Assembly (NCBI RefSeq): GCF_031877795.1
Contig: NC_133948.1
Coordinates: 14,958,948 to 15,022,947 of the forward strand
Direction: 5' to 3'
DNA length: 64,000 nt
Source of the DNA: Strix aluco
Lineage: Eukaryota; Chordata; Aves; Strigiformes; Strigidae
Positions 24,303 through 35,100 of the stretch are shown one piece after another; positions within the stretch are counted from its first letter, which is position 1; every line of letters begins with the position of its first letter. A program made the position numbers and the translations under genes. The notes under the pieces were generated by a model. It searched no databases. It saw nothing but the letters and a program-made list of their open reading frames with translations, and had not been told where the DNA came from.

Positions 24303-24319
24303 GCCGGGGGGACAGCGGC

Positions 24320-24334
24320 TCAGCCCCGCGCCAT
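24320..24334 (-). promoter_or_regulatory. Candidate four-codon uORF in the DTX1 5' leader
   Basis: On the minus strand ATG-GCG-CGG-GGC-TGA ends 17 bases before the main ATG. Its start context GGCATGGCGCGG duplicates that of the real start. It would be in the leader only if exon 1 extends past 24334, which is likely but not shown. Confidence 0.35.
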
Positions 24335-25240
24335 GCCCCGGCACAGAGATGCGGGGTTCACCCAGAACCCCTCCAAATCCTCCTCCTGGCTCCCGCCAGC
24401 TGCGGGCTCCGGAGCTCAGCAGAGCAAACGCTGCGGGGCTCTGCAGAGGCAGGCGCTGCCAGCCAGGTCCCCGAAGTCCTCGAGCCGCCCGGTCCCGCTC
24501 CCCCGGGGCTGCCGTGCTGGGCTGGGGCCATCCATCACCCGGCACGTCTTCCTCGGCCCTTCCTCCTCCCCGCAGCGCTGGCAGGGCTCAGGCTCCAAAA
24601 AGCCACCAGGACCCCCCCGGGCTGCGTCGGCTCAAGGGTGGTCAGTGGCTGCGGACGATGCTGGGGATAACAATCATGGTGCTGTCCCCAAGACACCCCC
24701 TCCTCCTCTTCCTCCTTGTGTCCTGCTGCTCAGCCCACGTCCTCGGTGTCTCCACAGCTGTCCCCGGTGGTAAATGAGGGGGTGTCACCTGCAAAACAGG
24801 GCCACGGTGCTGGTCACCCCGGGTACTGCCAGGCGGGTGGCAGCTGGGGGACTGTCCCCATCATCCCCACGGAGCCGGCGGGCAGCGAGGCCGCTGTGCC
24901 CGCAGGCCTGGCAGCGTGGGCTGCCTGCCAGCCCTGGCCGGCTGCTGGCCTCCAACGTGACAGCGGGGACAAGGGGAACAGGGGGGCACAGGCGACCCTG
25001 CTCACAGCCCCAGGGGGCTGGAGGGGGCCCTGCAAGGCCGGGGAGCCCCATCACTCCCTGCCCAGGAGATCTGGGTCCCAGGGAGCACGCGGCCCCCCGA
25101 GCCTGCTCCAGCCACCTCTGATTTATGATCTGCACTGCAGGCATTGGGCTGGGGGTGATCCTGGGCCACCCGCCCCGGCCCCCCGCTCCCCAGCCCAGCC
25201 CCTCACCCACCCATGGCAGCCCCCAGCCCCACGGGGGTGG
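24335..25240. other. DTX1 upstream region, no gene recognised
   Basis: GC-rich unique sequence. A plus-strand ATG at 24658 opens 39 codons whose N-terminus looks like a signal peptide (LLLFLLVSCCSA) before a stop at 24775-24777; see findings. Otherwise I see no coding or RNA gene. It may hold DTX1 leader sequence or an intron behind a non-coding first exon. Confidence 0.4.
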
Positions 25241-25269
25241 GAAGGGGGGGCCGGGGGGGGTTGGTTTTG

Positions 25270-25530
25270 CTGCACAGCTGCCATAGCAGACAGACGCACA
25301 GACACGGCCAGGCACACACAGACACACTGACACAGAGACGCACGCACGGGCACACGCGCTGGCACACACGCAGCCGGTGACACAGACAGACAGCGGGAGC
25401 GAGACAGACGGACAGACAGACACAGGGACCCACGGCAGCACAACGCCACCCCCCCCGGGGATGCGCACACCCCTCCACCCCCCTCCAGGCGGGCACACAC
25501 GCACCCTCACACCTCCCCACGCGCGTGCAC
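25270..25530. repeat. CA-rich degenerate simple repeat
   Basis: Loose CACACAGACA-type repeats with ACGGACAGACAG segments on the plus strand. No gene seen. Confidence 0.6.
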
Positions 25531-25734
25531 CCTTGCACTCACCCAGCACCCACCGTGACCCCAAGCACCGCCGGAGCTGGAGGGACCCTCACCCCAACCC
25601 CGGGCCCCCACCCCACCCCGGGACCGAGCTGTGGGGATGAGCCCCGGTGCCACCAACCCCCCCCCCCCCGGCCCCCCCTCCCCGGGGCCCGGCTGCTTGG
25701 GGCGGGGGGGGTGGAAAGGCCCGGCCCGGCCCCC

Positions 25735-25935
25735 CGGTGCACGGTCCCCCCCGGTGCACAGCAGCCCCCAGCCCCCCGGTGCACGGTCCCCCCCGGTGCA
25801 CCGCAGCGCCCAGCACCCCCGGTGCACGACAGCCCCCGGTGCACGGTCCCCCCCCATCCCGGTGCACGGCAACCCCTAGTCACCCCCCCCACACCGCCCC
25901 CGGTGCACGATCCCCCTCCCCGGTGCACGGTCCCG
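25735..25935. repeat. GC-rich minisatellite (CCCCGGTGCACGGTCC)
   Basis: About ten imperfect copies of a 16-25 bp unit containing CCCCGGTGCACGG. Each unit carries a GTGCAC palindrome. Non-coding. Confidence 0.85.
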
Positions 25936-26170
25936 CCGCCGCCGCTCCCCACCCCCCCGGAGCCGGCACCCCCCCTCCCCGCCATGGCCGCCGCCGCCGC
26001 CCGGCATCGCCCGCGCCCCCGCCGCTACCTCCGGCAGCCGCAGCCGCAGCGGGACCCGCAGCCGCACCGGGAGCAGCGGCGGCGGCGGCGACGGGCGCGG
26101 GGCCGGGCGGCGGCAGCGCTCCGCCAGCGCCAGGCAGCCACGGGCACCGGCGGCGGCGCGCACGGCCGCG
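25930..26170. promoter_or_regulatory. CpG island; candidate DTX1 distal promoter or non-coding first exon
   Basis: A dense CpG/CGG-rich stretch with GCCGCCGCC and CGGCGGCGG runs, distinct from the flanking repeats. It lies about 1.7 kb upstream of the DTX1 start codon on the DTX1 side of the DTX1-EMID1 gap. A split 5' UTR for DTX1 would fit, but no splice junction can be proven from sequence. A plus-strand frame rich in Arg and Ala spans it and looks compositional. Confidence 0.4.
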
Positions 26171-26830
26171 CGGGCACCCGCACCGGGGACACGCACCGGG
26201 CATCTGCACCGGGGACACGCACCGGGCACCCGCACTGGGGACACGCACCGGGGACCGGGCATCGCTCTGGGGACGTGTAGGGGACCGGGCACGTGCACCG
26301 GGGATCTGTACCGGCACTGGGCACCCACACCAGGGCCGGGCACCCACACCGGGCACCCACACCGAGCACCCGCACCAGGGACACACACAGGGGACCAGGC
26401 ATCTTCAGCAGGGACATGCATGGGGGACAAGGGACACACACTGGGGACACGTAGGGGACTGGGCTCCTGGACTGGGGACACAGGGGACCTGGCATCCCAG
26501 CAGCGACCTGTACTGGGACTGGGCACCCACACTGGGCACATACACGGGGGACTGGGGAACACACACCTGGGACACGCACAGGACACACACACTGGTGCCC
26601 CGCATTGGGGACCCCCACTGGGGACAGGCACCCACACCCAGCACCCACACCGGGGCCCCCCACCTGCTGTGGGCGCCCACCCTGGCACCGAGTGCGGCAG
26701 CCACACATACACCCACACCGGGCACAAGGCCTGCACCCACAGCGGGGCCCCTCACCGGGGACCCCCACTGACACCGGGCACCCAGCACCCCCACCAAGAA
26801 CCTGCACCCAGCGTGGGACCAGGCAGTGGC
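26170..26830. repeat. GC-rich minisatellite (CACCGGGGACACGCACCGGGCACC type)
   Basis: Degenerate tandem units of roughly 12-30 bp combining CACCGGGGACACGCA, GGGCACCCACAC and CACTGGGGACA. Coherence declines rightward. No gene. Confidence 0.8.
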
Positions 26831-27114
26831 ACCCACAGGTGGCCCAGTCCCGGGGCACACAGGTGTGTCAGAGGGGCGAGCACATGTGTGGTCACACACA
26901 CACATGGGGAGGGTGTCCCCAGGGGGGGTTGACCCCCGGCTTGACCAGCCTGGCTTTGGGGGGGACCTTGTCCCCCTTAGGGTATGTGGTTCCTGCAGCC
27001 CCATGGGGAAACTGAGGCACGGGAGGTGGCAGGAGGCCCCGAGCCATGGGGACACCCCAGTGTCTGCCCCACCATCACCACCTGCCTCGGCCTGGGGGCT
27101 TGCGGCTCTGCCTG

Positions 27115-27480
27115 CCGAGGGACAGATTTGGGGACAGACCTGGGGACAGAGCGGTTGTCAGGTTCTGCCTGAGAGCTGACAGATTTGGGGACAGATCTGG
27201 GGACAGAGGGACTGTTGCTCTGACTGTGCTTGCAGAGGGGACAGATCTGGGGACAGGGGAATTATCACTCCGGCTGTGCCCATGCAGGGACAGATTTGGT
27301 GACAGATTTGGGGACAAAGGGGTTGTCACTCTAGCTGTGCCTGTGGAGGCACAGATTTGGGGACAGACTGAGGGTAGAAGGTTTTTTACTCTGGCCGTAC
27401 CCATGGATTTGGGGACAGAGGGGTTGCCGCTGTGGCCACGTCCGTGGATGGACAGATTTGGGGACAGAAGGGTTGTTCCT
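27115..27480. repeat. ~60-bp minisatellite (GGGGACAGATTTGGGGACAG)
   Basis: About six copies of a ~60-bp unit containing GACAGATTTGGGGACAGA followed by a GGTTGTCACTCTGGCTGTGCC-like segment. No coding evidence. Confidence 0.85.
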
Positions 27481-28214
27481 CCCGGGGTCCGGCCGCACCC
27501 CCCCCACCGCCGCCGGGACGGGGAACACTCATGGGCCGCGGGGCTGGCCCTGCGGGACCGCCGGGGACCGGGACTGGCCCTGGGGGTTGGCCGGGGGCCG
27601 GGCAGCGACTGCCACGATGGCCTCGCAGTGCCACCTGGTGGCCTCGGCCACGCGGCGTGGCAGCCCGGGGTGGCACCGCGGGGCGTCCCGGCTGAGCGGG
27701 GCACCGAGCCCCGGCTCGGTCCCTGCCCCAAGCACCCAGGGGCTGAGCGGGGTCGAGCACGGGGACACCCACCGGTCCCTGTCCCCATCCCCACAGCGGG
27801 GGACTCAGCTCCCGGTCAGCCCACAAAGGCAGGAGCCACCTCATCCGTGCAATGAGCTGCACCCAGGGCTCATGCCAGGAGCCAGCCCAGGGCAGATGGG
27901 GCTGGGGGCTGGCAGGGGTGGGGGTCCCGGGGCGCTGCTCTGTGAGCCCCATCAGCACCAGCAGCCTCTCCCCATCCCAGTGTGCCCCCACACCTCACTG
28001 GGAGCCAGGCTGGGAGGGCACATGGTGTTCGGGGAGCCGATGGGGTCAGGGAGGTACTTGAGGGGATGCAGAGCTGGGGACATTGGTGGGGGACACGGGG
28101 CAGGGCCCTGTGAGAACTAATAGGCCATAATTGCCCTGAGTGGCCCCACTTGCCCACCCCACCCACCCCCCCTGCCCCCAGCCTTCCCCTGGCCCAGGGG
28201 CCTCAGCTCTGAGC

Positions 28215-28515
28215 CCCGGTCCCTGCTGGGGCCATGGCACGGGGCCATGGAGCTGGGACAGGGACGTGAGGTGGGGACGTGGACCTGGAGCAGGGACATG
28301 GCATGGGGACAGGGAGCCAGGGCAAGAACCTGGAGCTGGGCCATGGGGTGGGGACGTGGAACCAGGGCAAGGACGTGGAGCAGGGACAGGGATGTGGCAT
28401 GGGGACATGGAGCTGGGATGGGGACAGGGAGCCAGGGCAGGGACCTGGAGCTGGGACATGCCATGGGGACCTGGGACGGGGACAGGGACATGGCCCAGGG
28501 ACCTGGAGCCGGGCT
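28215..28515. repeat. G-rich minisatellite (GGGACATGGNNTGGGGACAGG)
   Basis: Tandem units mixing ACCTGGAGC, GGGACATGGCATGGGGAC and GGGAGCCAGGGCA. It has clear periodicity but variable unit length. Confidence 0.8.
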
Positions 28516-28519
28516 GAAA

Positions 28520-29600
28520 CACACCGGGGGGGATTCAAGCCCCTGGGTGAGGGAACCCCAGGGCCGGGTGGGGGTCACTCAGGGGAGCCTGTGCAGCCTG
28601 AGGCTCAGCTCTGGGCTGGGGACAGCCTGGGACAGCCATCAGGCAGCAGCGGGGCTGCCCCACTTTAGGGGACAAGACAGGGGACCCCAGTGCCTGCAGC
28701 CCCCCCCCAGAGCCCCAGCCCCCGGGCTGCCGGAGGAGCCTGCCAAAGCCCAGCAGGATCCGTCCCACGGGCGCTGAGCCCTCACAGCACCCCAGCCCTG
28801 TCCCCACCGTGCATGGGGGACACCCCCCAGACCGGAGGGGGACACATGTACCATCTGGTGGGATACCTGCCCGCCCCCACCCAAGGGCCCCCACCGGACC
28901 CTGGGCACCCAAGCACAGCCTTGTTTAGTCTGAGGAGGAGTGTGGGTGACCTTCGGCTCCTCCACACACCCGCGAGGGTGAACAGCACGTCCCGGGCCCT
29001 GCGGCAAGGACACGCCGGGGCCAGGCTGCCAGAGGCACTGCGGGGGGGCAGGGAGGGGCTTGGGGACCCCCCTGTGCACCAAGGGGGTGGCTGCCAGCCC
29101 GGCAGGGCTCCCCCTGGGAAGGCGGGGAGGTGGGTCCCCCCATGGGTGTGTGTGCGCACTGGGGGTGCATCCCCCCCACCCCGTGCCAGCTTCCCGCTTA
29201 CCCCCCTGCCCAGAGGAAGGCGGCACCCATGGGTGGGGGGGCCCATGAGAGCGCTCCCTCACCCCCTCCAGCGCAGAGTCCTCCTGCTCTGCTCGTCCCC
29301 GCCTTGAACCCAGCTCCGGGCCTTCCAGGGCTCTGCCCGTGCTGGGGGGGGGGGGGGCGGGCAGGCAGAGCGCAGCTCCCCCTTGGGGGTCTGGACACCC
29401 GGGTTCCCCGCTGCCTGCGTGGGAGGGGGCACAGCGGGTCGGCAGATGAGCTGACGGCGACCACCGCGACGCCCGGGTCCCCCGCGCAGGGCTGGGGGTG
29501 GGCGCTGACAGCCTTGATCAGGGGGCCAAGGCCCCCCCAGGCGCACCCCGCAGAGGGGAGGGCCGGGGGGTCCCAGGGTGCTGCCGGTGCGGGGATGTGT
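28520..29600. other. Gap between minisatellites, no gene recognised
   Basis: GC-rich apparently unique sequence with a poly-G run near 29346. Open frames occur on both strands, but none resembles a known domain and none has a convincing splice context. The intervals 26831-27114 and 27481-28214 are similar. Confidence 0.4.
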
Positions 29601-29604
29601 CCCC

Positions 29605-31850
29605 AGACACAGACAGACGGTCAGCGCGACAGACACACACACGTGTGCACACACACACGCTGCCTGTAGGGCCCCCCCACCCACACACCCTCCCACGGAC
29701 ACCCCCGGCCGGGACCACCCGCGCACACCCATGCACACACGCGGCCTCCTTGCACGCCCCGACACCGGGACCACACACACGCACACATGGAAGAGGCGGC
29801 CGGAAGAACAGCCGGAGACAGACAGACAGACAGACAGGCGGATGTACACACACCCGGGCCCGGTACACACACGTACACACACGCAGACACAAACACACCT
29901 GCGTGTGCACAGACACACGCAGGGACCTGCAGCGCATCGCACACGGACAGACACGCTGGCACACGGGTGTGGGCAGGAGGACGTGCAGAGGCGCACGCAG
30001 GCACACACGCGTGTGTGCTGCTGCACAGCCAGATGTGCGCACATCTGTGTGCCCGTGCACATGTGTGTGCACACGTGTGTGTACACAGGCACGCACAGAT
30101 GCACACACGTGTCCCCATGCACACACAGATGCACACGTACATCCCCATGCACACACACGTGTGCCCAAGCACACAGATGCACACACACATGTCCCCACAC
30201 ACACGTGTCCCCACGCACACACAGATGCACACACACGTGTGTCCCCACGCACACACAAATGCACACACACGTGTCCCTACTCACACACACACGTGTGTCC
30301 CCACTCACACACAGAAGCACACACGTGTCCCCACACACACACAGATGCCCACACACACACGTCCCCATGCACACACAGATGCACAACATGTCCGCATGCA
30401 CACACACACGTGTCCCCCCATGCACACACACGTGTCCCCACGCACACACAGATGCACACACACATCCCCATGCACACACACGTGTCCCCACACACACACA
30501 GATGCCCACACGCATGTCCCCATGCACACACAGATGCACACACACGTCCCCATGCACACACACGTATCCCCACGCACACACACACATGCATACCCAGGGA
30601 TGCACACGTGTGTGTACCCAAGCCCACACAGAGACACACACACACGTGTCCCCATGCACACACAGATGCACACACACGTCCCCATGCACACACACGTATC
30701 CCCACGCACACACACACATGCATACCCAGGGATGCACACGTGTGTGTACCCAAGCCCACACAGAGACACACACACACATGTCCCCATGCACACACAGATG
30801 CACACACACGTCCCCATGCACACACACGTGTCCCCACGCACACACAGATGCCCACACGCATGTCCCCATGCACACTCAGATGCACACACACGTCCCCATG
30901 CACACACACGTGTCCCCACGCACACACAGAAACACACACACACGTCCCCATGCACACACACGTGTCCCCACGCACACACAGATGCACACACACATCCCCA
31001 TGCACACACACGTGTCCCCACGCCCACACAGATGCACACACACACGTCCCCATGCACACACACATGTCCCCACGCACACACAGATGCACACACACACGTC
31101 CCCATGCACACACACGTGTCCCCACGCCCACACAGATGCACACACACACATCCCCATGCACACACACGTGTCCCCACGCACACACAGATGCACACACACA
31201 CGTCCCCATGCACACACACGTGTCCCCACGCACACACACACATGCATACCCAGGGATGCACACGTGTGTGTACCCAAGCCCACACAGAGACACACACACA
31301 CGTGTCCCCATGCACACACAGATGCACACACACGTCCCCATGCACACACACGTGTCCCCACGCACACACAGATGCCCACACGCATGTCCCCATGCACACT
31401 CAGATGCACACACACGTCCCCATGCACACACACGTGTCCCCACGCACACACAGATGCCCACACGCATGTCCCCATGCACACACACGTGTCCCCACGCACA
31501 CACAGATGCCCACACGCATGTCCCCACGCACACACAGATGCACACACACACGTCCCCATGCACACACACGTGTCCCCACGCCCACACAGATGCACACACA
31601 CACGTCCCCATGCACACACACATGTCCCCACGCACACACAGATGCACACACACACGTCCCCATGCACACACACGTGTCCCCACGCACACACACACACGCA
31701 TACCCAGGGATGCACACGTGTGCGTACCCAAGCCCACACAGAGACACACACACACGTGTCCCCATGCACACACGCACACGCGTGTGTCCCCGTGCACACA
31801 CAGGGACGCACACACGCGTGTGTCCCCACACCGAGGGGCTCACACCCGGG
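29605..31850. repeat. 2.2-kb CA-rich minisatellite with arrayed CACGTG E-boxes
   Basis: The main unit is about 50 bp: CACACGTCCCCATGCACACA, then CACGTGTCCCC, ACGCACACACAGATGCACA. A longer higher-order block recurs (near 30585, 30710, 31225 and 31690), containing CATACCCAGGGATGCACACG and a CCCAAGCCCACACAGAGACA segment. Many copies carry the palindrome CACGTG, several dozen in all. All three plus frames and the minus frames stay open for long distances only because the unit lacks stop codons. Confidence 0.95.
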
Positions 31851-32049
31851 ACACACTCAGTCCCACGGGGACCAGGGTCCCACATCTGGGCCCAGCTCCC
31901 CGCACGGGCCCCCCACGGCCCCCCAGGCTGTGCCCCCCCGATCCTGCCCGCCCCCTCCGGGCGTGCGTGTGTGTGTGTGTGTGTGTCAGACTGCGCCCCC
32001 CCTGTCCGTGCCGCCAGCGGGACCCCCAGGCCGGCGGGGCGGAAGGCGG

Positions 32050-32196
32050 GGGGGCGGGGGGTCCCTCCTCCTCCTCCTCCTCCTCCTCCTCCTCCTTCAT
32101 CCCTCCTCCTTCATCCCTCCCCTCCCCTCCCCCTCCGGCCGCCCCGCTCGGTGCCGGTGCCGGTGCCCGGTCCCACGCCGAGCCCCGCGGAGCGGC
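32050..32196 (+). promoter_or_regulatory. EMID1 5' flank with (CTC)n tract
   Basis: A CTCCTCCTC tract (~32067-32095) and CCCTCC repeats precede a CpG-rich segment with GGTGCCGGTGCC repeats leading into the start codon. It is likely the proximal promoter and leader of EMID1. The EMID1 frame is open upstream through the minisatellite, so the start was chosen by the signal peptide. Confidence 0.45.
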
Positions 32197-35100
32197 ATGG
32201 CGGGCCGGGCCCGGGGGCGCTGCCGCCGCTGCCTGCCCCTGCCTGTACCCCTGGGGCTCTGCCTGTGCCTCTGCTGCCTGCTGCTGCCGCCCGCCGCCGG
32301 CTCCTGGAGCCCGGCCGTGCTGCAGCCCGCCGCCCGCAGGTACCGGCCCCGGGGGCACCGAGGGGGGGGGTCGGGGCACCGGGGGTCCGGGCACGAAGCG
32401 TGGGTGGCACCGGGGAGATGGGGATGTGGATACTGGGGGGCGCCGGGCACTGGGCGCTGCGGGTACCGGGAACCGGGGGGCTCCGGGAACGGGGGGGGGC
32501 ACCGGCTGCTGGGGACGGTGGGGCAGGGGCTGCTTGGTCCGTGCCGCTGGGGCTACCGGGACTGGGAAGGCTGGGGGGCTGCTGGGGGCTGCCGGGCTGG
32601 GGCTTACTGGGGGATACTGGGTCCAGCAGGACTCGCTGGGTCTGGGGGTTACTGGGGCTAGCAAGGCTTTCTGGGACTTACTGGGGGGTTACTGGGGCTA
32701 GCAGGACTTACTGGGACTTACTGGGGGGTTACTGGTGCTAGCAGGACTTACTGGGTCTAGCATCATTGCTGGGTTATCAGAGCTACCAGGGATAGCAAGC
32801 TGCTGGGGCTACTGGGGCTGCCTGGGCACACTGGGACATGCTGGGGCTACTGGGGCTGCCGGGGCGCACTGGGACGAACTGGGGCTGCCTGGGCACACTG
32901 GGGCATGCTGGGGCTACCTAGGTGTACTGGGACTGCTGGGGCTGGCAGGGGGTGAGTGACCCTGGCCCCAGGGTCCTGCCCGTCCCTGGGAGGTGCTGGG
33001 GGCCGGGGCAGCTCGGTTCGGGGGGCTGTGGCCCCTGTCCCCACGGTCCCGTCCCGGCGGAGTGGCAGGGGGGGTGGCGGGGGGGTTGTTTACAGGAAAC
33101 CTTTGGCTCTGGCCACGTCTCCGGCACCGGATTGCCGGGACCTCCTGGTTCCGCTCGGGTCGGCGAGGCGACGGGCAGAAGCTGCCTCATTTCCCCTTCC
33201 CCTCCCGGCCAAGCCCAGGAAGCCCCCGGCGCCTTGGCACCACCCTACCGTGTGTCCCCCCCCAGCCCACAACCCACCACCCTGCTGTTGGCATTGGAGG
33301 GGGGGGGGGGGTGTCCTGTGAGCCCCCACCCCATCCTTCTCACTGGGCTAACGCATCACTGCGGTCCCACGTGCCCAAGCTGGGGGGCACGAAGCCAACA
33401 GGCTGGTTTTGGGAAGGGGGGTGGGATTCGGAGCCAACCCCAGCGTGGGCTTTGCCCCAGGTACGAGCATGCCCCGGCAGCAGAGCCCGGGCTCGCTCAG
33501 TGCACGAGTGCTGGCCCGGCAGCGGGTGGGCCGGGTCAGGCCGGGCCATGCGAGCGCTCGCACGCCGATGCCCGCCAGCTCCTGCCCCGCTCCCTGGGAG
33601 GGCATTCCCCCGCGTCCTCCCTCTGCCAGGCGGGAGGCGAAACGGGCCGGGACCCGTCCCTATCCCCATCCCCATCCCCGCGGGCGCCTGGCGCAGCTGG
33701 GGCTGGCATCGCTGCTGCGTCCTCGCCCCGAGACGGCGTGGCCGCATCCCGACGCAGCACCCGTGCCATCCCCGTCTGCGTGGGCAGCATCACCCGGGAG
33801 CTGGAGGCGAGGGGGGACGATGCCGGGGGCTGTCACCCTGGGGGAAGGGGGCCGGAGGTGCCGCTGCTCCCCCCGCCAGGACCCCGCTTGGCATCGCGGG
33901 GCGGCGACAGCAGCGTGCAGACAGCCCCGGCGGGCTCGGCGCTCTCGTGGCCCTGGCATGGGGCCCGCCTGGGCCGCTGCCCGGCCGGAAAACCCTGTGC
34001 CACCCTGCTGTGCCCCCCCCCGGCACCTCCCAGACAATTGTCCCCCCGCAGCGCCCACTCATCCCCGCCGCCACCGCCTCCCTGCTTGCAGGGGCTGTGC
34101 AGCGCTGCGGCGGTCCCAAAAATCTTGGGGTTTGACCCAAATTGCACAGCCTCAGAGTTTGGAGCCGCTGAGGGTACAGCGAGTCCTGCCTGCTGTGGGG
34201 ACAGGGGCACTCGGTGTTGTGGCACTGGTGTGTCCCCCCCCATCCGCAGGGGGAAACTGAGGCTGGGGGGGTGCCCAGGGCAGGCAGAGTGGGCAGAGCC
34301 TGGCATGAGGAGCCGGCGTGGGGCGGGCAGGCGGCTGAAGAAAGGAGCCTTTGTGCGGGGTGGGCCGGGGGCGCAGGGGGGGGCTCCGGGCCCCGCTCCA
34401 GGCCAGCCGGCGCCAGCGCCGTGCCGTGCCGGGAATGCAGCAGGAATGCGGGGCCCCAGCTCCCCCCGGCGTGCCAGGGCAGCCCCTGCCCGGGAGGGTC
34501 CCCCACGGGCACCCCAAAAGGTGGAGGTGGGCATCTCTTGGGGCAGTTTGGGGGGCAGGACCCCCTGGGACAGAGAGAGGGGACACCCCAGGTGGCACTG
34601 CCACCCCCGCCAGCCCCACGGTGACAGTGCCAGCAGTTTCCCTTCCAGCAACTGGTGCTCCTACACAGTGACACGGACGGTGTCATGCCACGTCCAGAAT
34701 GGCACCTTCCTCCAGCGGGTCTTCCAGGGCTGCCGCTGGCCCCTGGCCTGCAGCGGGGGCAGGTGAGCGGAGCCACCGGCATCCCCCGGGAGCGGGCACC
34801 CCGCATCCCACCCCAGCACCCCGGGGTGCTCTACTGCCTCGGGGTTTCAGACCCGGGATGAGTGTGAAAGCGCCGCCCCGCTCTGTGCCAGCAGCTACCG
34901 CACCATCGTCCGGCCCATCTACAGGGTGACCTACAAGACGCTCACGGCGCTGGAGTGGAGGTGCTGCCCCGGCCATGTCGGCGCCAACTGTGAGGAAGGT
35001 GGGAAGGGGCCTCATCCTGCCTCGGTGCTGGGCTTCTGGTCCTCTCCACTGCTGGGGTGGGGTGGTGTCACCCAGGGGCCCCCCGGGCGTCGGCAGTGTC

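Noticed and set aside
25981-26280. Arg/Ala-rich plus-strand protein starting MAAAAARHRPRPRR
   Set aside because: It spans a CGG-rich CpG island and runs into a minisatellite. The composition explains it, and no homologue is recognised.
29498-32701. Open frames of about 1000 codons in all three plus frames, and >500 codons on minus, across the CA-rich array
   Set aside because: The repeat unit simply lacks stop codons in every frame. The product would be a His/Thr/Pro or Cys/Val tandem repeat with no domain. The one real piece is EMID1 exon 1, whose start is fixed by its signal peptide.
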